Source: Massilia sp. Mn16-1_5 (GTDB lineage: Bacteria > Pseudomonadota > Gammaproteobacteria > Burkholderiales > Burkholderiaceae_D). Taken from it: a stretch of DNA of 64,000 bases. A program made the position numbers and the translations under genes. Below the pieces are notes generated by a model that searched no databases, was not told where the DNA came from, and saw only the letters and a list, made by a program, of their open reading frames with translations. Where the stretch lies: positions 1 to 64,000 of the forward strand of contig NZ_PPXQ01000004.1 of the NCBI RefSeq assembly GCF_004798585.1. Direction: 5' to 3'. Below are positions 10,927 to 19,614 of the stretch, in pieces (the first letter of the stretch is position 1; every line of letters starts with the position of its first letter).

Positions 10927-11637
10927 ATGGAATACGCAGTTGCGCCGGCCCCGGTGTACACCCTGCCGGTTGCCGGCAGCGAGCAGCAGTTCCCCGTCAA
11001 CCGTCTCTTCTGCGTCGGCCGCAACTACGCCGCCCACGCGCGCGAGATGGGCCGCGATCCGGACCGCGAAAAGCCTTTCTTCTTCATGAAGCCGGCCAAC
11101 GCCGTCGTCGCGGTCGGGAGTAATGCGGGCGAGGGCGAGGTGACGATCCCGTATCCGCCGAAGACCGCCAACTTCCACCACGAGATCGAACTGGTGGTCG
11201 CGATCGGCAAGGGTGGCGCCAACATCCCGGTCGAGCAGGCGCTCGAACACGTCTACGGCTACGCCGTCGGCCTGGACATGACCCGCCGCGACATCCAGCT
11301 CGAAGCGCGCGACAAGGGCCGGCCGTGGGAGTTCGGCAAATCCTTCGCGCAGTCGGCGCCAATTGGGCCGATCCGCCGCGCTTCCGAAGTGGGCCACGTC
11401 GTCGAAGGCGAGATCGCCCTGACGGTCAACGGCGAAGCGCGCCAGAAATCGGATGTCAGCAAATTGATCTGGTCGGTCGCCGAATCGATCGCCTACCTGT
11501 CCGAGTACGAGACCCTGGAGCCGGGCGACATCATCATGACCGGCACCCCGGAAGGCGTGAACGCGGTCCAGCGCGGCGACCTGATGGTGGGAACGGTGGC
11601 GAACCTGGACGCGATCCGCGTCCGCGTCGCCGGCTAA
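10927..11637 (+). CDS. nagK: fumarylpyruvate hydrolase (FAH family)
   Basis: A 236-residue fumarylacetoacetate hydrolase-family enzyme. The core shows C-V-G-R-N-Y-A-A-H-A, the metal ligand pair in FHHEIELVV, and the closing G-D-I-I-M-T-G-T-P-E-G-V motif. In the gentisate pathway it splits fumarylpyruvate, made by NagL, into fumarate and pyruvate. The start follows TGGAG by 7 bases and lies 21 bp after nagI. A maleylpyruvate hydrolase activity cannot be excluded, but the presence of nagL points to fumarylpyruvate. Confidence 0.93.
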   Translation: MEYAVAPAPVYTLPVAGSEQQFPVNRLFCVGRNYAAHAREMGRDPDREKPFFFMKPANAVVAVGSNAGEGEVTIPYPPKTANFHHEIELVVAIGKGGANIPVEQALEHVYGYAVGLDMTRRDIQLEARDKGRPWEFGKSFAQSAPIGPIRRASEVGHVVEGEIALTVNGEARQKSDVSKLIWSVAESIAYLSEYETLEPGDIIMTGTPEGVNAVQRGDLMVGTVANLDAIRVRVAG

Positions 11638-11659
11638 ACAACAAAAGGAGGAGACGGCC

Positions 11660-12925
11660 ATGGGAGACGCGCCAAAAGTATTCCCGATTCGCCCTGAGTG
11701 GGAATCGAAAGAAGCCAGCAGCCGGATTCCGTTCTCGGTCTATACCGACGACGCCATCTACAAGCGCGAACTCGAGCGCCTGTTCTACCACGGCCACTGG
11801 TGCTATGTCGGGCTCGAGGCCGAGGTGCCGAACGAGGGCGACTTCAAGCGCACCGTCATCGGCGAGCGTTCCGTCATCATGGTGCGCGGCGCCGATGGCG
11901 CGATCAACGTGGTGGAAAACGTGTGCGCCCACCGCGGCATGCAGTTCTGCCGTGAGCGCCACGGCAACAAGAAGGAATTCGTCTGCCCCTACCATCAGTG
12001 GAACTACAAGCTGAATGGCGACCTGCAGGGCGTGCCCTTCCGGCGCGGCGTCAAGCAGAATGGCAAGGTGCAGGGCGGGATGCCGAAGGAGTTCGATACC
12101 AAGGAGCACGGCTTGACCAAGCTGAAGGTCGCGGCCCGCGGCGGCGTCGTGTTCGCCTCCTTCGACCATGCCGTCGAATCGCTGGAAGACTATCTCGGCC
12201 CGGACATCCTCGGCTACTTCGACCGCCTGTTCAACGGGCGTCAACTGAAAATCCTCGGCTACAACCGCCAGCGCATTCCCGGCAACTGGAAGCTGATGCA
12301 GGAGAACATCAAGGACCCGTATCACCCGGGCCTGCTGCATACCTGGTTCGTCACCTACGGCCTCTGGCGCGCGGATAACAAGTCGCAGCTGGTGATGGAC
12401 GAGCGCCACCGCCACGCGGCGATGATCTCGACCCGCGGGACCGGTGGCGCCAAGTCGGAAGTCACGGCCGGCGTCACCAGCTTCAAGGAGAGCATGGAGA
12501 TCCAGGACAAGCGCCTGCTCGACATCGTGCCCGAAGCCTGGTGGGGCGGCCCGACGGCCGTGATGATGACCGTGTTCCCGAGCGTGATCTTCCAGCAGCA
12601 GGTGAACAGCGTCTCGACGCGCCACATCCAGCCGGACGGCAAGGGTTCCTTCGACTTCGTCTGGACCCACTTCGGCTTCGAGGACGACACGCCCGAGATG
12701 ACCGAGCGGCGCCTGATCCAGGCCAACCTGTTCGGACCGGCGGGTTTTGTATCGGCCGACGACGGCGAGGTGATCGAGCTCTCGCAATACGGCTTCGAGC
12801 AGAAACCCTTCCACCGCGCGGTGGCGGAATTGGGCGGCCACGAGGTCGGCAACACCGACCACATGGTGACCGAGACCCTGATCCGCGGGATGTACGAGTA
12901 CTGGCGCAGCGTGATGGAGGACTGA
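11660..12925 (+). CDS. nagG: salicylate 5-hydroxylase, large oxygenase subunit
   Basis: A 421-residue Rieske oxygenase alpha subunit. The [2Fe-2S] Rieske site is C-A-H-R-G with C-P-Y-H-Q-W-N-Y, and the mononuclear iron region includes E-N-I-K-D-P-Y-H-P-G-L-L-H. With NagH, NagAa and NagAb it hydroxylates salicylate to gentisate. It follows nagK by 22 bp with AGGAGGAG before the start. Close relatives act on anthranilate or other ortho-substituted benzoates; gentisate dioxygenase in the same operon supports salicylate 5-hydroxylation. Confidence 0.92.
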   Translation: MGDAPKVFPIRPEWESKEASSRIPFSVYTDDAIYKRELERLFYHGHWCYVGLEAEVPNEGDFKRTVIGERSVIMVRGADGAINVVENVCAHRGMQFCRERHGNKKEFVCPYHQWNYKLNGDLQGVPFRRGVKQNGKVQGGMPKEFDTKEHGLTKLKVAARGGVVFASFDHAVESLEDYLGPDILGYFDRLFNGRQLKILGYNRQRIPGNWKLMQENIKDPYHPGLLHTWFVTYGLWRADNKSQLVMDERHRHAAMISTRGTGGAKSEVTAGVTSFKESMEIQDKRLLDIVPEAWWGGPTAVMMTVFPSVIFQQQVNSVSTRHIQPDGKGSFDFVWTHFGFEDDTPEMTERRLIQANLFGPAGFVSADDGEVIELSQYGFEQKPFHRAVAELGGHEVGNTDHMVTETLIRGMYEYWRSVMED

Positions 12926-12928
12926 ACG

Positions 12929-13405
12929 ATGAACGACCAATTCCAGGCGCTGCTGCAGCTGGCGCAGCTGAATGCCGACTACGCGGCGGCGATCGACGCC
13001 CAGGACTGGGAGCGCTGGATCGACTTCTTCGTGGACGACTGCAGCTATAAAGTCCAGCCGCGCGAGAACCACGAACGCGGCTTCCCGCTGTGCACCCTGG
13101 CCCTGATCAGCAAGGGCATGCTGCGCGACCGCGCCTACGGCATCAAGGAGACTCTGTTCCACGATCCCTACTACCAGCGCCATGTGGTGAGCCTGCCGCG
13201 CATCCTGCGCATCGACGGCGACCTGATCGAGGCGGAGACCAACTACGCCGTCTTCCGCACGAAGCTGAGCCAGGAAACGACGGTGTTCAACGTCGGCCGC
13301 TACCTGGACCGCGTGCGCATCACGCCCGAGGGCCTAAAGTTCGAGGCACGGGTCTGCGTGTACGACACCGAGATGATTCCGAATTCCCTGATTTATCCGA
13401 TTTGA
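12929..13405 (+). CDS. nagH: salicylate 5-hydroxylase, small oxygenase subunit
   Basis: A 158-residue beta subunit of the ring-hydroxylating oxygenase (SnoaL/NTF2-like fold), beginning 3 bp after the nagG stop. Conserved features are the acidic N-terminal helix (N-A-D-Y-A-A-A-I-D), W-I-D-F-F-V-D-D and [10 protein letters not shown]. It is structural in the alpha3-beta3 hexamer and carries no metal centre. The tight spacing supports stoichiometric production with NagG. Confidence 0.92.
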   Translation: MNDQFQALLQLAQLNADYAAAIDAQDWERWIDFFVDDCSYKVQPRENHERGFPLCTLALISKGMLRDRAYGIKETLFHDPYYQRHVVSLPRILRIDGDLIEAETNYAVFRTKLSQETTVFNVGRYLDRVRITPEGLKFEARVCVYDTEMIPNSLIYPI

Positions 13406-13415
13406 AGAGGCAAAG

Positions 13416-13727
13416 ATGAGCAATTGGTTAGAGGTGACGGCACACGACGAGGTGCCCGAAGACGACGTGATGGGCGTGCAGACGGCGGGCAAGGACCTGG
13501 CCCTGTACAGCGTCGACGGCCAGGTCTACGCGACCGACAACATCTGCACCCACGGCCACGCGCGCCTGTGCGACGGCTTCCTGGAAGGCTTCGAGATCGA
13601 GTGTCCGCTGCATCAGGGGAAATTCGATATCCGCGACGGCAAGCCGATGTGCGAACCGGTCACCGAGGCGGTGCGCACCTATCCCGTCAAGATCGAAGGG
13701 GGAAGGGTATTCGTCGACGTGGGCTGA
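13416..13727 (+). CDS. nagAb: Rieske ferredoxin of salicylate 5-hydroxylase
   Basis: A 103-residue soluble Rieske ferredoxin with both halves of the [2Fe-2S] binding site, I-C-T-H-G-H-A and C-P-L-H-Q-G-K-F. It carries electrons from the NagAa reductase to the NagGH oxygenase. It starts 10 bp after nagH with GAGG before the ATG. Length and motifs fit NahAb/NagAb-type ferredoxins exactly. Confidence 0.94.
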   Translation: MSNWLEVTAHDEVPEDDVMGVQTAGKDLALYSVDGQVYATDNICTHGHARLCDGFLEGFEIECPLHQGKFDIRDGKPMCEPVTEAVRTYPVKIEGGRVFVDVG

Positions 13728-13770
13728 CGCTACCCTCTGGTGTTCGTCGACGCCGGCTATACCCGCCTTT

Positions 13771-13883
13771 GTAGGGTGGGCACTCCGTGCCCACGCGGTA
13801 GAACGCGTGCATGTCGCAAGGCGAGCTCCAAGCGGTGCGGTATGCCGAGGTACGACCGCGTGGGCACAGAGTGCCCACCCTAC
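13771..13883. repeat. intergenic inverted-repeat element (GTAGGGTGGGCAC family)
   Basis: A 113-bp noncoding element between nagAb and the transporter. Its ends are near-perfect inverted repeats: GTAGGGTGGGCACTCCGTGC at the left and its counterpart ending GTGCCCACCCTAC at the right, with CGCGG/CCGCG continuing inward. A related but distinct element with GTAGGGCGGGCATGCCCGCC ends is at 39621-39713. This looks like a dispersed REP/MITE-type sequence that would fold into a long hairpin in the transcript. Confidence 0.75.
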
Positions 13884-13944
13884 GAAAAACCAGCGCCAGG
13901 CAGCATAAGACCGCCGCGCTCCAAAACAACATCAGGAGATACAC

Positions 13945-15300
13945 ATGTCCAGCACAAGCAGCACAAAACGCATCGATGTCCAGCAGCTGATCGATTCCGG
14001 CCGCTTCACCGGCTACCAGTTCCTGGTCGCCTTCCTCTGCTTCGTCGTGATCGCCCTCGACGGCTTCGACACCGCCATCATCGGCTTCATCGCGCCTTCG
14101 CTGAAATCCGAATGGGGCCTGTCGCCAACCCAGCTCGGACCGCTGCTGTCCGCCGGCCTGGTCGGCCTGGCCGCCGGGTCCTTCGTTGCCGGCCCGCTGG
14201 CCGACCGCATCGGCCGCAAGATGGTGCTGGTCCTGTCCGTGCTGTTCTTCGGCATCTGGAGCCTGGCCTCGGCCTATACCGATTCGCTGGCCATGCTGGC
14301 CTTCTTCCGCTTCCTGACCGGCCTGGGCCTGGGCGGCGCGATGCCGAACGCGATCACGCTGACCTCCGAATACGCGCCGACGCGTACGAAGTCGGTGGTC
14401 GTCACCATCATGTTTTGCGGCTTCACCCTCGGCTCGGGCCTGGGCGGCGTGCTGGCCGCGCACATGATCCCGGCCTACGGCTGGCGCAGCGTGCTGCTGT
14501 TCGGCGGCTACGTGCCGATGGTGTTTGCCGTCGTGCTGCTGTTCCTGCTGCCGGAATCGGTCCGCTTCCTGGTGCTGCGCCGTCCCGGCAGCGACAAGAT
14601 CAAGGCCATCATCCGCCGTATCACTCCGACGGCCAAACTGGAAGGCGCTTCCTTCTACGTTCCCGAATCGCCAAGCGCCGTCAAGCGCTCGCCGGTGGCG
14701 CAGCTGTTCGCGAAAGAGCTCAGCTTCGGCACGATGGCGCTGTGGGGCGCATTCTTCATGAGCTTGCTCATCGTCTACCTGCTGACCAACTGGCTGCCGA
14801 CCCTGTTCAAGGACGCCGGCTTCCCGATCGCGAAAGCGGCGATGGTCGCCGCCATGTACCAGGTCGGCGGCACCGTCGGCGCCATCGTGCTCGGCTGGGC
14901 CATGGACCGCTACAACGCCTACAAGGTGCTGGGCATCTCCTACCTGACCGCGATCCTGTTCATTGCCCTGATCAGCTTCCAGTACACCGATCTGCTGATC
15001 CTGAATATCGCTGTCTTCGGCGTGGGCTTCTGCATCAGCGGCTCGCAGATCGGCGCCAACGCGCTGGCGGCCTCGTTCTACCCGACCAGCAACCGCGCCA
15101 CCGGCGTCAGCTGGGCGCTGGGCATCGGCCGTTGCGGCGCGATCCTGGGTTCGATGATGGGTGGCGCGCTGCTCGGCGCGGGCCTCGGCTTCTCGACCAT
15201 CATCATGCTGCTCGCCGTTCCGGCCCTGCTGGCATCGATCGCGATCTACGCCATGTACGGCAAATACGCCAACCAGCAGGTGCGCACCGCCGTCGCCTGA
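13945..15300 (+). CDS. aromatic acid:H+ symporter, MFS superfamily
   Basis: A 451-residue, 12-helix major facilitator of the aromatic acid:H+ symport (AAHS) family (PcaK/BenK/GenK-like). It has the family's L-D-G-F-D-T-A-I-I-G-F in helix 1, the loop 2-3 motif D-R-I-G-R-K and P-E-S-V-R-F after helix 6. Lying between nagAb and nagL, it most likely imports salicylate or gentisate. The start follows AGGAG. Transport direction and family are well supported; the exact substrate is inferred from the operon. Confidence 0.9.
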   Translation: MSSTSSTKRIDVQQLIDSGRFTGYQFLVAFLCFVVIALDGFDTAIIGFIAPSLKSEWGLSPTQLGPLLSAGLVGLAAGSFVAGPLADRIGRKMVLVLSVLFFGIWSLASAYTDSLAMLAFFRFLTGLGLGGAMPNAITLTSEYAPTRTKSVVVTIMFCGFTLGSGLGGVLAAHMIPAYGWRSVLLFGGYVPMVFAVVLLFLLPESVRFLVLRRPGSDKIKAIIRRITPTAKLEGASFYVPESPSAVKRSPVAQLFAKELSFGTMALWGAFFMSLLIVYLLTNWLPTLFKDAGFPIAKAAMVAAMYQVGGTVGAIVLGWAMDRYNAYKVLGISYLTAILFIALISFQYTDLLILNIAVFGVGFCISGSQIGANALAASFYPTSNRATGVSWALGIGRCGAILGSMMGGALLGAGLGFSTIIMLLAVPALLASIAIYAMYGKYANQQVRTAVA

Positions 15301-15315
15301 TTACCTGACAAACCC

Positions 15316-15954
15316 ATGAAACTCTACAGCTTCTTCAACAGTTCGACCTCGTTCCGCGTGCGCATCGCGCTGGCCCTCAAGGGCCTGCCCTATGAATACG
15401 CGGCCGTCAACCTGCGCGCCGGGGAGCAGGGCGCCGACGAATATCGCGCCCTCAGTCCGGCCGCGATCGTGCCGACCTTGATAGACGGCGAGGTCAAGCT
15501 GACCCAGTCGCTTGCCATCATCGACTACCTGGATGCGCGCTATCCGGAACCGCGCCTGGTGCCGCAGGACCGTTTGACGCGCGCGCGGGTGCTGGAAATC
15601 GCGCAGACGATCGCCTGCGACATCCACCCGATCAACAACATTCGGGTGCTGAAGTATTTGAGCGGACCCTTGAATGTGAGCGAGGCCGACAAGTCGGCGT
15701 GGTACGCGCACTGGGTGGAGGAGGGATTGAATGCGGTGGAGCAGCTGCTGGCGGCGGGGCCGAAGAGCAGCTATTGCGTCGGCGAGACGCCGACGCTGGC
15801 GGACTGCTGCCTGGTGCCGCAGGTGGCGAACGCGCAGCGCATGGGCTGCGACCTGTCGCGTTTCGAGAAGGTGATGGCGGTCTACGAGACCTGCATGGCG
15901 CAGCCGGCCTTCAATGCGGCCGCGCCCCGGAACCAGCCAGACTACCTTGGCTGA
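15316..15954 (+). CDS. nagL: maleylpyruvate isomerase (zeta-class GST family)
   Basis: A 212-residue zeta-class glutathione transferase. The N-terminal thioredoxin-like domain shows the zeta signature S-S-T-S-F-R-V-R-I-A-L, where the Ser and Cys/Ser residues bind glutathione, followed by the Q-S-L-A-I-I-D-Y-L segment. It converts maleylpyruvate to fumarylpyruvate for NagK. Maleylacetoacetate isomerase (MaiA) shares this fold and motifs, but the gentisate operon context favours maleylpyruvate. It is the last gene of the operon and ends back to back with the convergent yceI-like gene. Confidence 0.9.
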   Translation: MKLYSFFNSSTSFRVRIALALKGLPYEYAAVNLRAGEQGADEYRALSPAAIVPTLIDGEVKLTQSLAIIDYLDARYPEPRLVPQDRLTRARVLEIAQTIACDIHPINNIRVLKYLSGPLNVSEADKSAWYAHWVEEGLNAVEQLLAAGPKSSYCVGETPTLADCCLVPQVANAQRMGCDLSRFEKVMAVYETCMAQPAFNAAAPRNQPDYLG

Positions 15955-16530
15955 TTACTGCTTCAGCGCTTCGACCTGGATCGCCAGCTTGACGGTCGGG
16001 TTGAAGCCCATCTGCACGCCGTAGTCGATGCCGAAGTCGCTGCGGTTGAAGGTGGCGGTCGCATCGGCACCGCAGGCTTCGCGCTTGAACATCGGGTGCT
16101 GGATGCACTTGAACTGGTTGATGCTCAGCTTCACCGGCTTGGTCACGCCGTGCAGGGTCAGTTCGCCGTCGACCGACACCGGCGTGTCGCCCTTGAAGGT
16201 GATCGACTTGGATTTATAGGTCGCGGTCGGGAATTTGGCGACGTCGAACATGTCGGCGCTCTTCGCGTGCTCGTTCATCTTGGCGTGGCCGAAGTCGATG
16301 GTGCTGGCATCGATGGTGATGTCGACCGTGCCGGTCCTGGCCTTGCGGTCGAGGGTGATGCTGCCGCTGGTGTTGGTGAACTTGCCGCGCCAGACCGACA
16401 GGCCGCCCATGTGGTCGGCTTCGAAGCTCGGGTAGGTGTGGTTCGGCTCGATGGTATAGGTGTCGGCGGCGAAGGCGCCGGCGGCCGCGGTAACGGTGGC
16501 GATGGCGGCGATGATGTGCTTGATCTGCAT
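15955..16530 (-). CDS. YceI family periplasmic lipid-binding protein
   Basis: A 191-residue YceI-domain protein with a signal peptide ([10 protein letters not shown]...A-F-A) and the family hallmarks [21 protein letters not shown] and [12 protein letters not shown]. YceI proteins form a lipocalin-like barrel that binds polyisoprenoids in the periplasm. The start at 16530 is chosen over an upstream in-frame start because AGGAAAG precedes it and the signal peptide begins there. Monocistronic, convergent with nagL. Confidence 0.92.
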   Translation of the reverse strand: MQIKHIIAAIATVTAAAGAFAADTYTIEPNHTYPSFEADHMGGLSVWRGKFTNTSGSITLDRKARTGTVDITIDASTIDFGHAKMNEHAKSADMFDVAKFPTATYKSKSITFKGDTPVSVDGELTLHGVTKPVKLSINQFKCIQHPMFKREACGADATATFNRSDFGIDYGVQMGFNPTVKLAIQVEALKQ

Positions 16531-16742
16531 GCTGTGCTTTCCTGGTGAAGGTGATGCGGTGTTGACAGCCATAACTTTAACTGTTGCGGAAAGCGAGAGT
16601 AAGCCTCCGGATTGGATAACACTGTTCCATTTTCCGGTTTAATCCGGCGTCTCTCGCGTGCGGGTCCGGTCCCGGAGCAGCGTTATAATTCACTCATCAT
16701 TCCCCACGCGCTGACCCGTCCGGAAAGCGAGCGATCCAACCC

Positions 16743-18866
16743 ATGCAATACGCCCTCGCTCCCCGCACCTTCCTCTTCAGCCACTACTTCGCCACCGGAT
16801 TGCGCATCGCCACCGGCATCATCGGCCTGACCTTCCTCACCTATTACGTCGCCGACCTGCCGACCGCGGTCGCCGTCGCCATGGGCGCGCTGTGTACCAG
16901 CCTGATGGACATGCCCAGTCCCTTGCGCCACAAGTTCAACGAGATGCTGGCCGGCGTGCTGCTGTGCTCCGTGGTGGCGCTGCTGGTCAGCCTGTCCTCG
17001 CAGGTTCAGTGGCTGCTGTTCACCGTGATCGTGCTGGTCTCCTTCCTGGCCAGCATGATGGTGGTCTACGGCCGCAAGGCGATGCCGCTGCAGTTCGCGG
17101 CGCTGTTCGTGATGATGCTGTCGAGCGAAGCGCCGTCCACGCCCTTGCAGGCGCTGCGCCACGGCGCGCTGTTCTTCGCCGGCGGCGCCGGCTACATGGC
17201 GTATGCGATGGTGGTGGTCTGGCGCCTGCAGCGCCGCCTCAAGCAGCAGGTGCTGGCCGAGGCGCTGTACGAGCTGGCCAACTATACGAACATGAAGGCC
17301 GGCTGCTACGACATCGAAGCCAGCCTGCCGGCGCAGATGGAAAAGCTGGTGCGCGAGCAGAGCGTGCTGGCCGAGCGCCAGCAGGCCTCGCGCGACCTGA
17401 TCCTGCGCGGCAAACCGGCACCAAGCGAGGAGATCCTGGTGCAGGTGCACTACGCCATGTTCGACCTCTATGAACTGGTGCTGGCGACCCACACCGACTA
17501 CGAGCTGCTGCGCCAGCATTTCGCGAAGGGCACGATCCTGCCGCTGCTGGGTGACCTGATCGGCAAGGCGGCGCGCGATATCGAGGCGGTGGCGTATGCG
17601 ATGACGCGCAACCAGCCTTCGCGTCCGAACGCCGACTACGGCCCCGAGCTGGCCGCGCTCGACGCCGTCCTGCGCGACGTTCCGGTAGGCGAGGGCGAAG
17701 ACTACGATGCCCAGGCCGCGCTGCGCGCCACGGCCAACAAGATTCGCGACGTGATCGCGATGATCGGGCGCCTGCATGCGGCCACCCAGGCCTCGCACGG
17801 CGCCTTGCCGCTGGTGCCGCACACCGACATGACGCCCTTCCTCACCCAGCAGCGCTACAGCCTCGGCATCCTGGTATCGAACCTGCGCTGGTCCTCGCCG
17901 GTGTTCCGCTTCGCCCTGCGGGTGGCGATGGCGATCCTGGTCGGCCTGCTGGCCTCGCGCTGGCTGCCCTACACCTCGCACGGTTACTGGACGGCGCTGA
18001 CCATCGCCGTGATCCTGAAACCGAGCTTCAGTTTGACCAAGCAGCGCCGCGCCGACCGCCTGGTCGGCACCCTGATCGGCTGCCTGATCACGGCCGTGAT
18101 CCTGCACTTCGTGCACACCCCGGCGATCCTGATCGGCTTCCTGTTCGTCGCGACCGCGGCAGCGCCGGCCTTTTTGTCGATCAAATACCGCTACACGGCG
18201 GTCGCCGCCAGCGTGCAGGCGCTGCTGCTGATCGGCTTGACGGTACCGCACGGCGGCACGGGTGTGAGCGAGCGCCTGCTCGACACGCTGCTCGGCACCC
18301 TGATCGCCACCTTCTTCAGCTACGTGTTGCCGAGCTGGGAGTACCAGAACCTGCCGCGCCTGGTGAATGCGGTGCTGGACGCCAACCGCAAGTACATCGA
18401 CGCCGCCGCCGACCTGCTTTTACAACGCACCGGCGACGACGTCCATTACCGCATCAGCCGCAAGCGCTTCATGGACAGCCTCGCCACGCTCAGCGCGGCC
18501 CTGGGACGCATGCTCGACGAGCCTGCCGACAAGCGGCGCGCGCCCGACGAACTCAATCGCTTCACCGTGCAGAACTACCTGCTGGTGGCGCACATGGCGG
18601 CGCTGCGCCTGCTGATGCAGCGCTACGCCGAGAACCTGCCGGCCAGGGAAGTCGAGGCTGCGCTGGAGGGCATGTTTGCGCAGGTACGCGCCAGCCTGGG
18701 CGCGGCAGCCGATGCAGCCCCGGCGCAGGCGGCGGAGCAGACGACCTGGATCGCCGCATGGCCCGGCTGGGCGCCGCTGCAGCGGCGCCTGCGCCTGCTG
18801 CAGCGCGACGCCGCCCAGGTGGCGCTGAGCCGCGCCGCTATCGGCACCGCGCTCGCCCGCGACTGA
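16743..18866 (+). CDS. FUSC-family inner membrane protein, probable aromatic acid exporter
   Basis: A 707-residue FUSC/YccS-type protein with two membrane blocks (about residues 15-170 and 395-530, several helices each), each followed by a soluble region, the arrangement of AaeB/YccS transporters. The second block holds the family segment H-G-Y-W-T-A-L-T-I-A-V-I-L-K-P. AaeB exports hydroxybenzoates as a relief valve, which would fit beside an aromatic catabolic operon, but no AaeA-like partner is adjacent, so the substrate is open. TATAAT lies at 16684-16689 upstream. Confidence 0.83.
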   Translation: MQYALAPRTFLFSHYFATGLRIATGIIGLTFLTYYVADLPTAVAVAMGALCTSLMDMPSPLRHKFNEMLAGVLLCSVVALLVSLSSQVQWLLFTVIVLVSFLASMMVVYGRKAMPLQFAALFVMMLSSEAPSTPLQALRHGALFFAGGAGYMAYAMVVVWRLQRRLKQQVLAEALYELANYTNMKAGCYDIEASLPAQMEKLVREQSVLAERQQASRDLILRGKPAPSEEILVQVHYAMFDLYELVLATHTDYELLRQHFAKGTILPLLGDLIGKAARDIEAVAYAMTRNQPSRPNADYGPELAALDAVLRDVPVGEGEDYDAQAALRATANKIRDVIAMIGRLHAATQASHGALPLVPHTDMTPFLTQQRYSLGILVSNLRWSSPVFRFALRVAMAILVGLLASRWLPYTSHGYWTALTIAVILKPSFSLTKQRRADRLVGTLIGCLITAVILHFVHTPAILIGFLFVATAAAPAFLSIKYRYTAVAASVQALLLIGLTVPHGGTGVSERLLDTLLGTLIATFFSYVLPSWEYQNLPRLVNAVLDANRKYIDAAADLLLQRTGDDVHYRISRKRFMDSLATLSAALGRMLDEPADKRRAPDELNRFTVQNYLLVAHMAALRLLMQRYAENLPAREVEAALEGMFAQVRASLGAAADAAPAQAAEQTTWIAAWPGWAPLQRRLRLLQRDAAQVALSRAAIGTALARD

Positions 18867-18885
18867 CAGGGGCAAGTGCCCATCA

Positions 18886-18900
18886 GGGAAACCCTTACGC
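18886..18900. promoter_or_regulatory. candidate operator of the FixJ-like regulator (site 1)
   Basis: GGGAAACCCTTACGC, 72 bp before the small protein gene at 18972. It shares GAAACCC-N-TA-N-G with 21862-21874, upstream of the hpf-like gene. Both sites flank the FixJ/kinase genes, suggesting a common regulator. Confidence 0.35.
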
Positions 18901-18971
18901 AAGCCCCCGATGCGCCCGGCAGCACGGCCGGCCATACTCCTCCCTGAAGCCGAACCAACAGGGAGAGTCCA

Positions 18972-19178
18972 ATGAACCGCCGCAGCCCGTCGTTCGAGCG
19001 CGACGCCGGCACCCATGCGCAGTCGCGCATGGAACGCCGCAGCAAGCGCCGTCTCGCCAAGCACCTCGTCTCGCGCGGGGTGCGCCAACGCCGCGGGCTG
19101 GCGCGCCTTGTCCTGTCCGGCGGCGCCGTCGCGGCGCTCGCCGGCGCCGCCTCGCTGTTCGAAGCCGCGCTCTGGTAG
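18972..19178 (+). CDS. small basic protein with one C-terminal membrane segment
   Basis: A 68-residue protein I do not recognise. The N-terminal 45 residues are strongly basic (R-R-S-K-R-R-L-A-K; R-G-V-R-Q-R-R-G-L) and the end is a short hydrophobic segment (L-V-L-S-G-G-A-V-A-A-L-A-G-A-A). It has a good ribosome binding site (GGGAGAG) and lies 28 bp before the rnk-like gene, with a candidate FixJ-type site upstream. Its expression with the stress module is inferred. Confidence 0.55.
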   Translation: MNRRSPSFERDAGTHAQSRMERRSKRRLAKHLVSRGVRQRRGLARLVLSGGAVAALAGAASLFEAALW

Positions 19179-19206
19179 CGCGCGAAAAGTAGAAAGGAGA
19201 GACACC

Positions 19207-19614
19207 ATGTATCACTCGAATCGCCCCATCGTGTCCTCGCACGACCTCGAACGCATCGAGGCGCTGCTGGACGCCACGCCCGAACGCACGCTGCCGGGCA
19301 AGGGCGCCCTGATCGAGGAGCTGGACCGGGCCGACATCCGCGAGCCGGACGACATCCCGCCGGACGTCGTCACCATGAACTCGACCGTCCGCTTCGCGAT
19401 GGCGGTGCCGCCCAAGGAATTTTGCCTGACACTGGTGTATCCGGAAGACGCCGACGGCACCGACCGCCTCTCGGTGCTGACGCCGGTCGGCAGCGCGCTG
19501 CTCGGCCTGGCCGTGGGCGACGCGATCGAGTGGCCGCGGCCGCGTGGCGGCATGCTGCGGGTCGACGTGCTGGAAGTGCTTGCGCAGCCGGAGCGCGAGG
19601 CTTACGCGCCGTAG
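19207..19614 (+). CDS. rnk: Rnk-like regulator of nucleoside diphosphate kinase (GreA/GreB C-terminal domain)
   Basis: A 135-residue protein with the Rnk layout: a short N-terminal coiled segment (H-D-L-E-R-I-E-A-L-L) and a C-terminal FKBP-like GreA/GreB domain (V-T-M-N-S-T-V-R-F, F-C-L-T-L-V-Y-P-E-D, V-L-T-P-V-G-S-A-L-L-G-L-A-V-G-D-A-I). Rnk binds RNA polymerase in competition with Gre factors. GGAG sits 8 bases before the ATG. Its last 13 bp overlap the end of the convergent FixJ-like gene. A stress role fits the neighbours. Confidence 0.88.
   Translation: MYHSNRPIVSSHDLERIEALLDATPERTLPGKGALIEELDRADIREPDDIPPDVVTMNSTVRFAMAVPPKEFCLTLVYPEDADGTDRLSVLTPVGSALLGLAVGDAIEWPRPRGGMLRVDVLEVLAQPEREAYAP

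Noticed and set aside
9676..11661. A 661-codon minus-strand frame opposite nagI and nagK
   Set aside because: Both genes beneath it have conserved metal-binding motifs and ribosome binding sites; the antisense frame has neither.
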